Notes: generated by a model not told the origin, from the letters alone. A DNA stretch of 64,000 bases from Macrobrachium rosenbergii (GCF_040412425.1 NC_089763.1:53000087-53064086); one strand, 5' to 3'; counted from the first letter of the stretch, positions 11,900-24,486 are shown. Program-made: numbers and translations.

Positions 11900-14004
11900 T
11901 GAACACCGGTATGTTCCTTAAATGTAATAGAATCTAACATAAGCTAACCACTGAATCTTTGGAAAATGACCAGTAAATTTTATTTGAAATTGTTTTCTAA
12001 TGCCAAAAATTGAGACCTCTTGTAAATGTCACGCATGGGGCTACCAAAGGAATTACGATCGTCCGTTTAATTGGGCATTCTTCTTCCACAGTTTTGCAAC
12101 GGAAAGTATTGTTCCTCATAAATTGAATACATTTAGTATGAGAATTATACATAATCTTACTTAATCTAAATTTACATCACTCGGTACATTACCGAACGCT
12201 AGAAGAACTAGAATCTGACATAGCAAAATAGTGAAAAATTACAAAACAACCTAACAATTCACTCACTGCAAAAAGGGCCACGCAAAGTCTGAGTACGTCA
12301 CCAATAACAGGAAACCAATGCAACAAATGAAGCAAGGTACTGCCCAAAAACCACCGATGTTGATCAGCAAAGAGTTCTATTAGGATGACAAAGCAACTAA
12401 TTGCAAATGACCGATTAAGGTCTGGTTTTCAGGTAACGTGCGACGTAATGCATCAAGTATTGTAGACATTACAAATCAATGAACCTCTGTCGACTTACAT
12501 TTACAACCTTTCTTCCGTAAACAGCATTTGACACTTTCACCCGGTTTGCATAAATAAACTTTGTATTTCTCAGGTTCTGAAGCAAACAGTTTGTGTCTTT
12601 GTATTTATGAGGATGTGAAGGAAGCGTTTTTTTTTTCGGGAAAGAGTGGGTTTGATTATATATTTACAAAGTATGTATAGAAAACGTCAAAGGAATTGCT
12701 TCATCCAGAAGAAAAATGTCCGCGGGAATATTCGCCAGAAAAGTCGAACTTTTTGAGAGATTGAGTAAACAGACGGAAGAGAACTTTTATATGGAGGTTG
12801 CTCTGGAGCAAGATACCTCTTACACAGGGAACTCATATTCGTACGATCATGACCACTAATACATTTGGCTATGGCATCCCGTAGTCTGTGCAGCAGTAGA
12901 GGAACTGCTGTCCTCTGGTGCGTCCACTCTACAGTACATGTCATAAACACATGTCGGCAGCTTGTCACACACTCATCACAAGCAGGTTCAGTACAAGTCA
13001 ACGACTTACTGGAAAATCTAACCCGGTGTTCTATACGATTATCAAGCATTGTCTAAAGGTTCCTAGTCCATTTGCGGTCGTTGACTTATTCTCAACGTGT
13101 TTGTGATATGTATACGATGAGTTGCCGACGTGTGTTTATGACGTGCTTCAGAGTATTGTGGTCGCATGGTGGTTGAAGTGTCCTGTGTGGCAGATTCCGT
13201 AATCACGGCTCGTTCGTGTAAGAGGCGTTATGTACCCGCCTCGTTTACACACCATTTGGACTTGCATACATAATAATTCAGAATGTCTGACGTAAATAAG
13301 CAGAAGAATCATTTCACACCATTAATCAGTGAGATCACTTTTACACCTGTAGGTACAGTAATAGCTGTACATCCGTGTGAACAGACACACAAATACACAC
13401 ACTTTCATGAGCGTGTTACATATATTGTATATTATGAAAGATAAGCAGTTTTTCGTACTTTTCATGTTCTTGTAGGCTTACACAGCATGCGGACATGTAA
13501 TGCAAATTTAATTAATTTGTTCTTTACAGTTAACGGTAATTTAAAAGACATTCTGTCTTACTTTGAAATATTCGTGTGTCAAAAGAGATTTGCACAATAT
13601 GATATTTTCGGAGATGGATTCTGGTGATTTTTTAAAATGTTGAAAGTCCTAAGATGTTTAGGTATACAAAATCATTTATTAACTGTACAGTAAAGTACCA
13701 TTGTTTAAATGTAAAGAGTACATCATTTTTAATATTTCTTTATAACACCTATTAACCTTTTAGCTATGTCTTTTCTGTCTTTCACTATCATATTCTTGTG
13801 ACGTTTTGGCCTCATGTAACTCATTAACCCTCGCGCCTGACCCTTTTCATGCATGACTAACTTGAATCCAGTGCCTGTACACTCGACAAGAGGATTTCTC
13901 TACGTTTAATGCTGGTAACACACATGAGCCCTTACATAGTATGAGTGAACTTAAGGACCCTTCGAACATTACTGCCCTTGTAATGTAATGATAAATCCGA
14001 ATTG
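11900..14004. other. Intergenic, nothing identified
   Basis: No recognisable gene or element. The 120-codon minus-strand frame at 12687-13049 resembles no family I know. Confidence 0.35.
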
Positions 14005-14137
14005 TTTTTTTTTTTTTTTTTTTTTTTTTGCCTACCAATCAATTTTGACGATATTTTGTCTCCTTTCATTTATTTACACAACGGTGTCACCTTTCGCGAA
14101 GTTTTGGAATTTCCACCTTCAGCGCAATATCTTCTTC

Positions 14138-14168
<31 letters not shown>
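14005..14168. repeat. Poly-T tract and (ATT)n tract
   Basis: About 24 T residues at 14005-14028, then an ATT trinucleotide tract at about 14134-14168. Confidence 0.9.
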
Positions 14169-14179
14169 CCCTAACTAGC

Positions 14180-15656
14180 ATACATACTTAATTAAAAGCC
14201 TAAGAACCTCTGAAGCTTAGATAATTAGAGATCTCTGGTCTTCAGAATTCTTTGTCAGGACGTGCAGTAATCAAGTTCTGAAGGTGAAACGTCCGCTTTT
14301 GAATTATGGAGTAAAAATCCTTTGCTCGCTAATTCCTTCAAATTTCTATTGTTTTTATCGTCACCTCCTTTGCTGTTTACTATTGTTTGGAATAAAAATG
14401 CCTATTATAATGTAGGACTTGAAAAAATTTTGTAATGAGTCATATGCCGCAGTGATTTCATTAAAGAGCACTCGCATTATGTAATGCCGACGTTGAATGG
14501 CTTGAACAGATACAGGTGGATTCTAGACAATGCGGCAACATTCTACGTAATTTAATTCTGGAAATGCGTTTCATCATTAACACACTGACAAATACAGAAG
14601 AAAAAACCGGAATAAAAAGTTGTTACGATAATTAATTAATTAATTATGATTCCCCCAGCTAAGGCAAGTGGGAACTCTACTTTATGATTGAGTAATTCAG
14701 ATGTGGATATAATGCATTGAGCAGCTCATTTTAATTCCTGGCATTGGAAATCGGAACTTGAGACTTTATGTAAAGAAAATCACAATAAACAGTTATTTTT
14801 CGGTACAGAATAATCACTTTGTAACACCTTGTATCACTTTGCAGTAGAAGACTTCTCTACTGGGAAGCCTATTTTCCATGAAAAGGTAAAGAGAACATAG
14901 AATTTTAAGTCAGAAGGGTTTATTGTTATTTGTTTCTATTGTAAATAAACCCATACCGTCAAGAATCGGCGGTAGTATACTTTACCGTTCAGTGGCTGAA
15001 ATAAGTAGCAGTCAAATAAATATAATTGGAATGGCAGTTTATCCAGTAAAAATATTGTCCTAATTTTTTTGGCAACTACTATTTTACCATAATATTCAGA
15101 AGTGCTAGTTATAAGTTATGGCCAAATTTATTTGCAAGCCCTTCATTTTCACTCATTTTGAGTTTGCTTTTTCTAACTCTTAAAACCATTTACGAAAAGA
15201 CACAGAATTGGCATTTCTGTTTCTGCTTCTAGTGTTATTCTGTTACAGTGAGTATTTTTTTCTCTCTTTATGAACTGGCATCTTTGACTCAGGACGTCAA
15301 AGTCATCATTAGTGTAATTTTTGAAAAATATTTGCTCATATCTCCGGAGCTGCTCTTGCAATGATTTCACAGATAGGTAGTTATCACAACATGGCTTTTT
15401 TATATTTGATCTGATTCACCGTAGTAATGACGTTTACAGGTTTCTTGATATATATTTTGCTTAAATAATTCTTTGATGTTTTCATAACACAGAATAAAGA
15501 ATTGTATTTATATACATATACGCACATCAACGCAATAAAGATACAAGAAATGTTTCACTGTTGTGATCTCGATTATTATTTTTTTATATATTTTATAATA
15601 ACATTTTTTTGGGGACAAAGATTTAAACTTGTGTCGCGGTATGAGTTTTGTTCGTG
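14180..15656. other. Intergenic, nothing identified
   Basis: AT-rich sequence with no convincing gene or repeat. Confidence 0.4.
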
Positions 15657-15895
15657 GCTCTTGCTGTGTTTGTTTTGTAGGCCGTTCAAACAACAGCAAA
15701 TAAACTTGCGCTATAAAATTTTTTAGGTTCCAGTCGTCGTTATATAGGACGAAGTTAAACAACTTTTATTGGTCATTCTTAACTGCAACTTGCTTTAGTA
15801 TCTCATAAAACAAGCTCGTTTTCTCTTTTATTAAAGAATAATATTGTAATAGCTGAAACATTTATTTGCCAGACAGTTCTGTAACAATTTCAGCA

Positions 15896-15959
<64 letters not shown>

Positions 15960-16005
15960 GACATTTACAATAAATTGTTTAAGATAGGCAATTGGCTATT
16001 ATGCT
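15657..16005 (+). repeat. Left arm of a large inverted repeat
   Basis: This segment is the reverse complement of much of 16588-17078. Shared strings (in right-arm orientation) include AAAACAAACACAGCA, AAAGTTGTTTAACTTCG, TGAGATACTAAAGCAA and AGAACTGTCTGGCAAA. A TTA microsatellite (15898-15959) lies at the same place as the AAT tract in the other arm, and GATAGGCAATTGGCTA extends the match inward. Confidence 0.85.
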
Positions 16006-16465
16006 TATATTTATGCAGTTGTGCAATCATAAACTGATCTATAATTTTACGAAATATATATTTTTTATGAACGTAATTTGATGCGTACACGAAATTTCAT
16101 GAATACTAAACAGTGGAAATGATGTATGATGAATCATGCGTTTAGCGATAGAGCGCAAATTGTATTGGTTAATGAATTGTTTGTTTTCCTTGGGGTGCCC
16201 TTGTGTGAGCTGTCCTGAAAATGATAGTTGTCTTGATTTCTTTGATGGAAAGGTTTTCTCATTCGGGTTTTCTCAGAAGCCTCTGAAGGACACGACGAAA
16301 ATCCCGTTTTATTCTGCTGGCTTTTCTCTTTGACGTTTTCTCAAGGGAAGTAAGTGCCAGTCTGTTTGTTATTTTGGACTGGCTTTATTAAGTTTTCTCA
16401 AAGACCTTCCGAAGGCTCCCAGTCCATTCCTTCTTTGTCTCTGTCGTTTATTCTGAGGCTTCCCA

Positions 16466-16600
16466 AGATAACATCAGTCTATTCCTATTTTCTGGCTTTT
16501 ATCTTTGGCGCCATCGGAAATTCATTTCACCTGCAAGGCAATCGGTTGCGTTTCATGGATCGATTTGAGAGCTTGTGTCACCTATTGATAGGTTAGCCAA
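16466..16600 (+). repeat. Direct repeat copy 1
   Basis: ACATCAGTCTATTCC, TTTTCTGGCTTTTATCTTTG and GGCG...GAAATTC recur at 17076-17170. The following GATCGA..TGAG.GC.TGTGTCA phrase recurs separately at about 17538-17575. Confidence 0.85.
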
Positions 16601-16635
16601 TTGCCTATCAAAAACGGTAAATTTTAATTGTCTAC

Positions 16636-16725
<90 letters not shown>

Positions 16726-16760
16726 GATATGTTTAAATGGGAGTCATATCTAGTGGCCAA

Positions 16761-16835
<75 letters not shown>

Positions 16836-17078
16836 TGCTGATATTGGTAAAGAACTGTCTGGCAAACTGGCAAATAAATGTTTCAATTGTTACAATATCT
16901 TTAATAAAAGAGAAAACGAACTTGTTTTATGAGATACTAAAGCAAATTGCAGTGAAGAATTGCCAATAAAAGTTGTTTAACTTCGACGTATATAGCGACG
17001 ACTGGATTATACAAGTTATGTAGTTTTCTGTTTATTTGTTGTTGTTTTAACGGCTTACAAAACAAACACAGCACGAGA
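16588..17078 (-). repeat. Right arm of a large inverted repeat
   Basis: Reverse-complement partner of 15657-16005. It is longer because it holds two AAT tracts (16638-16723 and 16761-16834) split by about 37 bases of unique sequence, whereas the left arm has one. The inner end (GCCAATTGCCTATC near 16594) matches the inner end of the left arm. Confidence 0.85.
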
Positions 17079-17170
17079 CAACATCAGTCTATTCCAATTT
17101 TCTGGCTTTTATCTTTGGCGTTATCTGAAATTCGTTTAACCTGCAAGACGATCGGTGGCGTTTTATGGAC
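17076..17170 (+). repeat. Direct repeat copy 2
   Basis: Diverged copy of 16466-16560, abutting the outer end of the right inverted-repeat arm, so copies 1 and 2 bracket that arm. Confidence 0.8.
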
Positions 17171-17618
17171 TTTATGGGGCCGATAAAGACAGTGCGAAGG
17201 TGCCTGATGGCGTCAGTTGTAAAGTCTAGTGTAGAAGGCTATTAAAAGGTTCTAGGAAAGAAACCGGAGCGAGCAACTCCCGTATGTGCAAGTCTCTGTT
17301 TGGAAGTGAGAAAGTGGAGTAGTCTATTAAGGAGTTTGTTTTGCCTCGTAGTTAAATTTTGACTGTTGTGTACACTGTGCATGCTTTATCGGTTTAGAGC
17401 TCGTTAAGGTGATTTGCAGTAATGAATATACAAGAAATATACCATCTTTTTAATGTATCATATATGCTGAATGTTTCACGTAAGTTGCTTCGATGTACAA
17501 ACACGCGCACACTCAAGGAAAGCGGAGGAAGGAGAGGATCGAGATGAGCGCCTGTGTCATTTATTCATAGGTAATAAAAGCACTTGATTTTGGCAAGGAT
17601 AGATAAAGACATAATTCC

Positions 17619-17622
<4 letters not shown>
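17171..17622. other. Intergenic, no gene seen
   Basis: Contains the small tail of direct repeat copy 2 near 17538-17575 and nothing else I can name. Confidence 0.35.
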
Positions 17623-17687
<65 letters not shown>

Positions 17688-17748
17688 ATCCCCGCTAAGA
17701 CAACGTTGCAAATGTACACACACACACAGACACACACACACACACACA

Positions 17749-17824
<76 letters not shown>
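17623..17824. repeat. Compound microsatellite (GA)n-(CA)n-(TA)n
   Basis: GA tract at 17623-17685, about 27 bases of unique sequence, a CA tract with three GA interruptions at 17712-17783, then TA at 17784-17824. Confidence 0.95.
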
Positions 17825-17830
<6 letters not shown>

Positions 17831-18122
17831 TTTTATCACACCGTGATTTATATATAATCATGAAGCTACAAATGTCGCTTAATATCAAATTCACGCTACT
17901 CAGGAATATCTCCGATGGAGAATTATCAACGAAGGGGAATTTATATGATAACTGGATTGGTACTGCCGGGTCACGAACCCTCGACACAGAACTTATCCAG
18001 CAACTCCAGTCGACGTTACCACTTAGGTATCCATTAATCACTTATAAATTCCCGGTGATAATTCTCCATCGGAGATATTCCTGAGGTACATTTGATATTA
18101 AGCGACATGTGTAGCTTCATGA
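17824..18122 (-). mobile_element. Foldback element with tRNA-like core
   Basis: Arms 17858-17944 and 18043-18122 are reverse complements with few mismatches (shared GGAATATCTCCGATGGAGAA and GTCGCTTAATATCAAA). Between them the minus strand carries polymerase III-type boxes at tRNA-like spacing: TACCTAAGTGGTAACG (plus positions 18014-18029, A box) and GGGTTCGTGACCC (17968-17980, B box). TA tracts flank both sides and GAAATTTTTATCACACCGTG forms the left outer end. This looks like a tRNA-derived SINE head held inside a hairpin element. A second, coreless copy lies at 6208-6362. Confidence 0.75.
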
Positions 18123-18123
18123 A

Positions 18124-18207
<84 letters not shown>
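18124..18207. repeat. (TA)n microsatellite
   Basis: TA tract with one ATTA interruption, directly against the end of the foldback element. Confidence 0.95.
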
Positions 18208-18209
<2 letters not shown>

Positions 18210-18210
<1 letters not shown>

Positions 18211-19654
18211 TATATATATATGTGTGTGTGTTTATGATTTTGTTATACTGACGGAATCTTAGTTAATGTGAAATAAGAATTCGAGAAATACTGTGTAGTC
18301 ATTTCGGCGTCATTATGCTGCGTTAGAAATTACTTGTCTGCCTTTATATTTTTCCAGCTTGTTTTGCAACTAAGAACGTGAACTCATACAGTTCATTTCA
18401 CGGAAATGGCTTTAAAGTTAGAAATGAGTGCTGGTAATTTAAAAGGTATGAGAATTTGACGAAATGATCAGTTTTTGTGTTCTTTGGCGACTTGCGACTT
18501 CACGAAAAATGATAGCGTTTGTTTTCTACTTATTTCTACAATAATCCAAGGACTGCCTTCAACATCAGAACTCTCAACCGGTTTTAGAGCCCTGTTTGTG
18601 TTGAAGCTGGTTAGGTAAATTGATGAAAAAAATTCAAACATTAAAAGGGGTCGGTTTTCAAAAAGCAGTCCGTCACTTAAGAGCGTTAAATGTAAATAAT
18701 TATGGCAGCAGTATGCTACCAGGAATACATAAATACACCAGATTTACATTTTAAAAATCTGTTTACGAAGAAGAAGAGCAATTATTTCATTTTAAGATAA
18801 ATATTTTATCGACTATTAAACGATTACAGCAGTTAACTGCCATATTTAAAAGTAATCTTTCACCCAAATGCCACAAGGTATTTATTTCAGCAAACGGCAA
18901 GAAACCAGAATGATGGTACATGAAATCTTATTTCTGACGAAATATGATGAGGCTACTACTTTGCCAGATTTTTATCGATGAAAAATTTATCTTAAAAGAA
19001 AATGAGTGGTTTCCTTCTTCATCGCCTTCTTCTTCTTCTTTCTTCTTCTTCTTCTTCTTCCTAGTTTGCTGGTACATAATTTTTTCGAATTTGTTTTATT
19101 CATTTTGCAAGTAATACAAGTAGAGTAAATGAAAGGTAAATTAAAATTTCGTTTGCTTATTTCCGAATTTATCTCATGCTTTCATGAATGATATTTTTAT
19201 GATATCGAGATTAACCCAGTTGCGTTGCTGGGCGGTGAATGGTTCAAACAATAAAGCATTTACAACAAAATTTATATCATCAGTGAAATAAATATTTCAT
19301 CAGATAAAGCGTACAATGATATCCCAATTTTTGTTTGGCAGTTCGGATAAAACAGAAATAGGTAACGCACAAAGGAAAGATAGGTATGTTCAAAAATATC
19401 GGCAAACGTTATGGTATAAATCATTTGCGAATTTACGACTGTCATCGTACAAGGGTGCCATCTATCGCCACCTGGAGTTCATGTTCTTTGGCTTAGAGGA
19501 AAAATTCAGGAAGCTGCAAGAAGTAAGAAATATGGCCATTTGTTCTCAAACTTTCCTCGTTAGGATTCTCGGAGAAAAACTCCCGCTTTTTTCATGTCAT
19601 TTACATTACGCTGTTTCGTATGATTTAGCTTTCGAGTTATCTACTACGAAGTCA

Positions 19655-19656
<2 letters not shown>
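18210..19656. other. Intergenic, no gene recognised; (CTT)n at 19027-19062
   Basis: AT-rich. An open frame starting at 19316 runs into the CT tract and its upstream 115 codons match no family I know. The poly-Ser/Leu end is microsatellite. Confidence 0.35.

Positions 19657-19710
<54 letters not shown>
19657..19710. repeat. (CT)n microsatellite
   Basis: About 26 CT units. Confidence 0.97.
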
Positions 19711-19713
<3 letters not shown>

Positions 19714-20520
19714 CATGAGTTTGATCGGCATTCTAAATCATTGTGAGCGGAGGAATACCGTAGAATTTACGACTAAAGTGCGACGGAGGAAAACTAAAAC
19801 AACGCGAGACCCAGATTAAACTGAGTGAGGAGAAGCCAAACGCGAGGGAGGCAGCACGAAATAAACGAGGGGGAATTATTTCTTGTCGAATGTTGACAGA
19901 CCTAACAAGATCGTTATCAGGAGAACGCGACGGCGACATCATTGTTTAACAGGGTAGTATTCAGCATGCTTTGTCTCGGCGAGTATTTGCATAAGTTTCA
20001 TGAGTTTATTAAAAAACAGTTTTAGTTCATGAATTCATCTGATATGAGATCTCATATTCTGGTGAAAAATTTTCCACTGCATGATGTATGTATGCATACC
20101 GTACGCTTTCATATTTTCAACTTTTCAGAATCACTGGACCTACTACAACCAAACGTAGATAAAGCATTCATGGTTCAAGCAGTTTCAAGTTTGCGTAGAC
20201 GGTGGACCACATGTGCTGTAGATTCAAGTTTGCATACATGTATGTTTATATGTATGCACATGGCCCTTATAGTCTTGGGGTTAGGATGCTCGCCTAATGT
20301 CTGATTCTGCCTTCGATTAGTCTCAGTAATTCAAAGGCCTGGCCTTAAATGAATTTGATATTCTCTGTAACTTCTCCCCGAGGCTGGCTGTCAAATTTGT
20401 TCATTAATCTGGACTTCCATCTTGGTTGCCATGGTTACTGTTAAGAGAAGGGCTGTAGAGTACTTCTTGGAATCCCACACATTCAGATGATCACCTAATC
20501 TCATTCAGGGAAGTGTAGCG
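19711..20520. other. No gene seen; possible degenerate SINE near 20260-20330
   Basis: TCTTGGGGTTAGGATGCTCG followed about 35 bases later by CCTTCGATTAGTC resembles a worn A box/B box pair, but neither is close enough to consensus to call. Confidence 0.25.
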
Positions 20521-21293
20521 CGGTTGTAGAAACACCGTTTGCTAATTGGCTACATTGTAATAGGGCTGTGGAGTGGTGTTCATTAACTTATAATTTGGAT
20601 GAATGTTCTCAGGTGGTAGGGAAAATAACTAAAAAAGAAAAACAGGCCATAAGGGGAAACCGTAAAAGGAAGAAAGTATGAGAGGAAGAGAAAGATGATG
20701 ATGATCCAAGGGTAAATAAGGAAAGTTGAAAATAATGAACAACGAACCTAAACTCTGAAATGAATTATACAGTGTAATGAAAATTAACCAGTGTTTAAGT
20801 GAAACGGAATGTGCCGAGGCAAGAAAAAAATTATAATCATGAAATGTTGACAGAAATAACTTTGAAAGTAAAAATTAAAAGATATTGTAAAAAAAATGTA
20901 ATATTTTGACACTGATATTTTATAGTTAAATTATCACACACGTCCAGAAAGCAAATTACTCAGTATGACTGCAATAGTCAGATGTTGGTGTTGCAATTTG
21001 CCAAACGAATTATTATGCCATAGCATATCGTTACGAAAGAGAGTAGAATTAAATAAATGATACTCAAGACAAGCAAAAAAAAAAAAAAACTAACGCAGGA
21101 AATGGAGAAATCAGAAAAGAAAGATTTTATAATTGACAGGAAAGACAATGGAAGGAAAGAAATACTGTGAAACAAACCTGTTCCGGGGTTTCAAAATCAC
21201 CGCTTACTAATTGGTTGCAGTATAAAAAGACGTTATGGAGTCATGTTCATTAACTTTTATTATCTGGATGAAACGCCTAGGGTGAGCTGAGCT

Positions 21294-21365
<72 letters not shown>

Positions 21366-22280
21366 GCTTAAAAGAAACTAAGCGTGGGAGTAGGACAGGA
21401 GGCAGAAGGTAAAGAAGGATGAGATAAGGGTTTGCAGAAGAAAAAAGAAGAGGAATTATTTACAAAGGAAAGTAAACTAGAAGCAACAGGGCCTAAACTG
21501 TTCAGAGACATGAGCTACGAGTAATTTCAGCTTATAGAAATTTCTTAATAGTCTTATCGACAGCAATATTGCTCATTCCAGATGAATTACACAAGAGGGA
21601 AGTTGAAAATAAGGACTGGCGAACCAAGAAGATGCAATGAAATGCACATTTAACAGAAACTACAACGTTAATTGAATTTACTGGGGTTAATGGGAAGCAA
21701 AATGAAAACGCCATGTTTCCTGAGCGTGTTCGAGGAGAAACGATGATGGGGTAAAGAAGGAGGAATTAGAAAGTCTAAATAGAGACGACGAGTTAGGAAT
21801 TGTCAGGTAAATGGAAACTATTGAAGTTGAATAGTAGCAATAACAATTATGAATTATAGAGAACAGAAATGTCACAAGCTGAGAAGTGATAAGATATGTT
21901 AGAAAGAAAAAAATAATGAAATCTTTCGACTGTTAATTCAACAGAATTAACGAACATGTAATTAATCGGTATGAATACAAATAGCAATGTTGCAATCAGT
22001 TTTCCAGTTGAATTGTGAAACACAGTATCTTGCTACAAAAGTAAACATAATGAAATCTCAAAACATACGAAAGGTCAAAGCATTATGAAGTAATGTGGAG
22101 ACTGCCGAATGTGAAAGAAAAAGCAAGATAGATGAGGAAAGAATATGCAGAGTGGATGAAATGATATTCGAACATAACAGAGAGAGAGAAAAGCTTTATC
22201 TGAGAAAGCAGGGCAAAATGGAAGGGCAGAAATGCTGTAAAACAAACCGGAACTGAGTTATTAGAGGGTCAAGAAATTTT
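20521..22280 (+). repeat. Purine-rich tandem duplication (~0.66 kb period)
   Basis: A marker of about 85 bp (TAATTGG..., GTTCATTAACTT, ATCTGGATGAA-like) occurs at 20527-20605 and again at 21186-21275. A second marker (GAAATACTGTGAAACAAACC) at 21160-21180 recurs with changes at about 22236-22256. The plus strand between them is strikingly A/G-rich with many GAAAG and GGAAG strings. A GA microsatellite sits at 21298-21361. Open frames are antisense to the purine-rich strand and not convincing. Confidence 0.6.
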
Positions 22281-22639
22281 TGTGAACCACTGAAATAAAT
22301 AGCTTATGATTTGATCGCATTCAATTATTCCTTTGTTTTTTTTTAATATACATTAAATAAAATCACATTTTAAAATTGAATAGTTTTTATATGGTTCTTC
22401 GTGGTTGAAGATATTTATCACTGTAATCAAAAACGTTTTTCTATATCTCTTTTTGTATTATTCTGCAGTTGTCTTTGTCGTGTGCATTTTACATTGTCCT
22501 TTAATTTCAGGTAAATTATGCTAACGGAAAACAATGTATATGTCACCATTTGATATCAGAATATTTAGATTTAGAGCCAGATGAATAGGTGCCATGACGG
22601 TATCACAACCCTTCCTAACAAATGCGTCGCGACACATTC

Positions 22640-23019
22640 GTAAGAAATGGCAGCAGAGATGGACTTCCTCCATTTTATCCACAAATAGGAAGTACAGAAA
22701 TATTAGAAAAAAGTATTGATTTTTGGTGTTCAGGTTTTAATGTAACAGAAGATTCGAGATCATCCTAACACGGCTTAGGATTGGCCACATCCGCTTCACC
22801 CATAGTTATATTTTAGGGGGAGCCAGTGCCCCAGTTTGTGCTCACTGTGGTGATCAGCTATCTGTTGAGCACATGCTGGTGCACAGTCCTAGATTTAATC
22901 GCCTCAGGCCAAAGTACTTATTAGCGGGGAAGACTGTTTTAGAAATTTTGAATGATGATGTTGAGGTAGATAACCTTATGGGTTATCTGAGAGAATCTGA
23001 TCTTTTTAATGAGATATAA
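22640..23019 (+). pseudogene. Non-LTR retrotransposon, C-terminal ORF2 fragment
   Basis: From about 22755 the frame encodes ILTRLRIGHIRFTHSYIL, then a Cys/His cluster (CAHCG...VEHMLVHSPRF), ending with a TAA at 23017-23019. This is the typical end of the RNase H/zinc-knuckle region of arthropod non-LTR retrotransposons (Jockey-like). The preceding part (KKWQQRW...) contains stops. Only the last ~130 codons are present, so this is a 5'-truncated dead copy. A tail at 24411-24486 may belong to it. Confidence 0.7.
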
Positions 23020-23059
23020 TTTAGTATATTTTTTAAATATTAAGTATACATTTTAAATA

Positions 23060-24240
23060 TTATTATAATTAGCAAGAAGTCGCTAAAAGCCAACCCTTTA
23101 GAATGCTGAGTGGGATTGTCGCTGCATAGCTGACCCAAGTTGACCCAGATACCAACATAAAACTTATCAGTATTCTGATCTGTCCCTTCCCTTTACCTGG
23201 GACAGACATTTGGATAGCACGGTCAAGAAGGGGCAAGGATAAGAGGTTGAGTGCCACTCCCTTAAGCAGCTTAAATGAACTAAGCTGCATAAAACAACCA
23301 TTCTATGAGGCAGCGTGATCGCGCTGAATTGTCTTTCCACAGGACACCTGGGGATATGCAAGCAGATGGTCAAGACACTCGGAAGATGACACATCTTGGG
23401 CAAGGTCACCATACGGGCCCAACATCGGGGCCCCTACCCTTGGCAGATGCCTTAAAAGGAGCCAGGACAGGAAGATCTTTGCAGTTAGCCAGACACGCGG
23501 GGAGATTGCTATGAGACGTTGAGAGGCTCTCCCCCTGCCTGTCGCCACCTGACCCTCCTGACTCGGATCCAGTTCCTTTGTCACCGCGTGAACGGACATT
23601 CCATGTGAACTAGTGTATAGTGCCACGAGTGCGATCGCCCTTCGTCATTCTTCGCCAGAGACCTCCCCCCCCACAGTAAAGTACACGTGAAGGCTTTTCA
23701 GTCACAACATTTTGCCCTTAGAAGTGTTTATTGAGTGCCAGTATATCTCTGTATCCATTGTGTCATTTTACCCATTGCTATTTTAAGCGTTTTGCGTTCT
23801 AGTGTTAAGTGTTCATTCATCCCTCGAGACCTTGGCACCCTCAGTGCAGTCTCGATCCATCTGTATGTTTTATATTTTCCCTTAATGGCGTGTAATCCTT
23901 AAATCTCTCTTGCAGGGACCCATTTGCCATGGACTCTTCTTGGGCTGTGCCTTGCGACCATTCAAGTCTCCAGCAGGAAGACCTCCAGGCTTTGCAAACC
24001 TCAATATTATTTACTTTTCCATTTTTTTTATCCTTTTATTGTAAATACAATTACTTTAGTTAACCCCAGTGTTTATGTAACATTCCCTCATGAAGTAGAG
24101 CCCTAAGCTCATATGAAACATCCCTTTTTTCTTTTCTTTTTATGATTCCCTGGACTGTAAAGTCAGAGTTTCAAGGCCAAGTGAGTAAAATTTCGTTGCT
24201 GACCTGTTAAAAGTGTTCTACAAATCCAGAAAACCAAGGA
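23060..24240. other. GC-richer segment, possible insertion
   Basis: Base composition is about even here, against AT-rich flanks. It lies between a LINE coding end and a LINE-like 3' tail. A strong acceptor-like string (TCTCTCTTGCAG|G at about 23915) precedes an ATG at 23930 and a short frame beginning MDSSWAVPCDHSS. Retroelement leader sequence is possible, but I saw no terminal repeats. Confidence 0.3.
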
Positions 24241-24410
24241 AAATCATAAAAATATAAAATTTTTATATATTTATATTTTATGGTTTTTATCCAATATCAT
24301 TCTTCATTTTTTTTACGTTCATATTTTAACACGGAATTTTACTGGTACAGTATGTTATCATTCACCTTTTCATTGTCAATCACATCATTAATTTATATAT
24401 TTCATCTTCA

Positions 24411-24486
24411 TCGCTGCCCTGAATAACCCTGATGGGTTCCGGCGCTTTGTCTTCAAGACCTAAATTTCATAATCAATCAATCAATA
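24411..24486 (+). repeat. LINE-like 3' tail with (AATC)n end
   Basis: A GC-rich phrase (CGCTGCCCTGAATAACCC) ends in AATCAATCAATCAAT, the short-repeat tail found at the 3' ends of several arthropod non-LTR families. It probably belongs to the element whose coding end is at 22640-23019. Confidence 0.45.

Noticed and set aside
12687..13049. 120-codon minus-strand open frame
   Set aside because: No recognisable domain, no splice or promoter context, and overlapping frames on the other strand of similar length; length alone is within chance for this region.
20255..20335. Possible tRNA-derived SINE
   Set aside because: A-box-like and B-box-like strings are both degenerate and no target-site duplication or tail was found.
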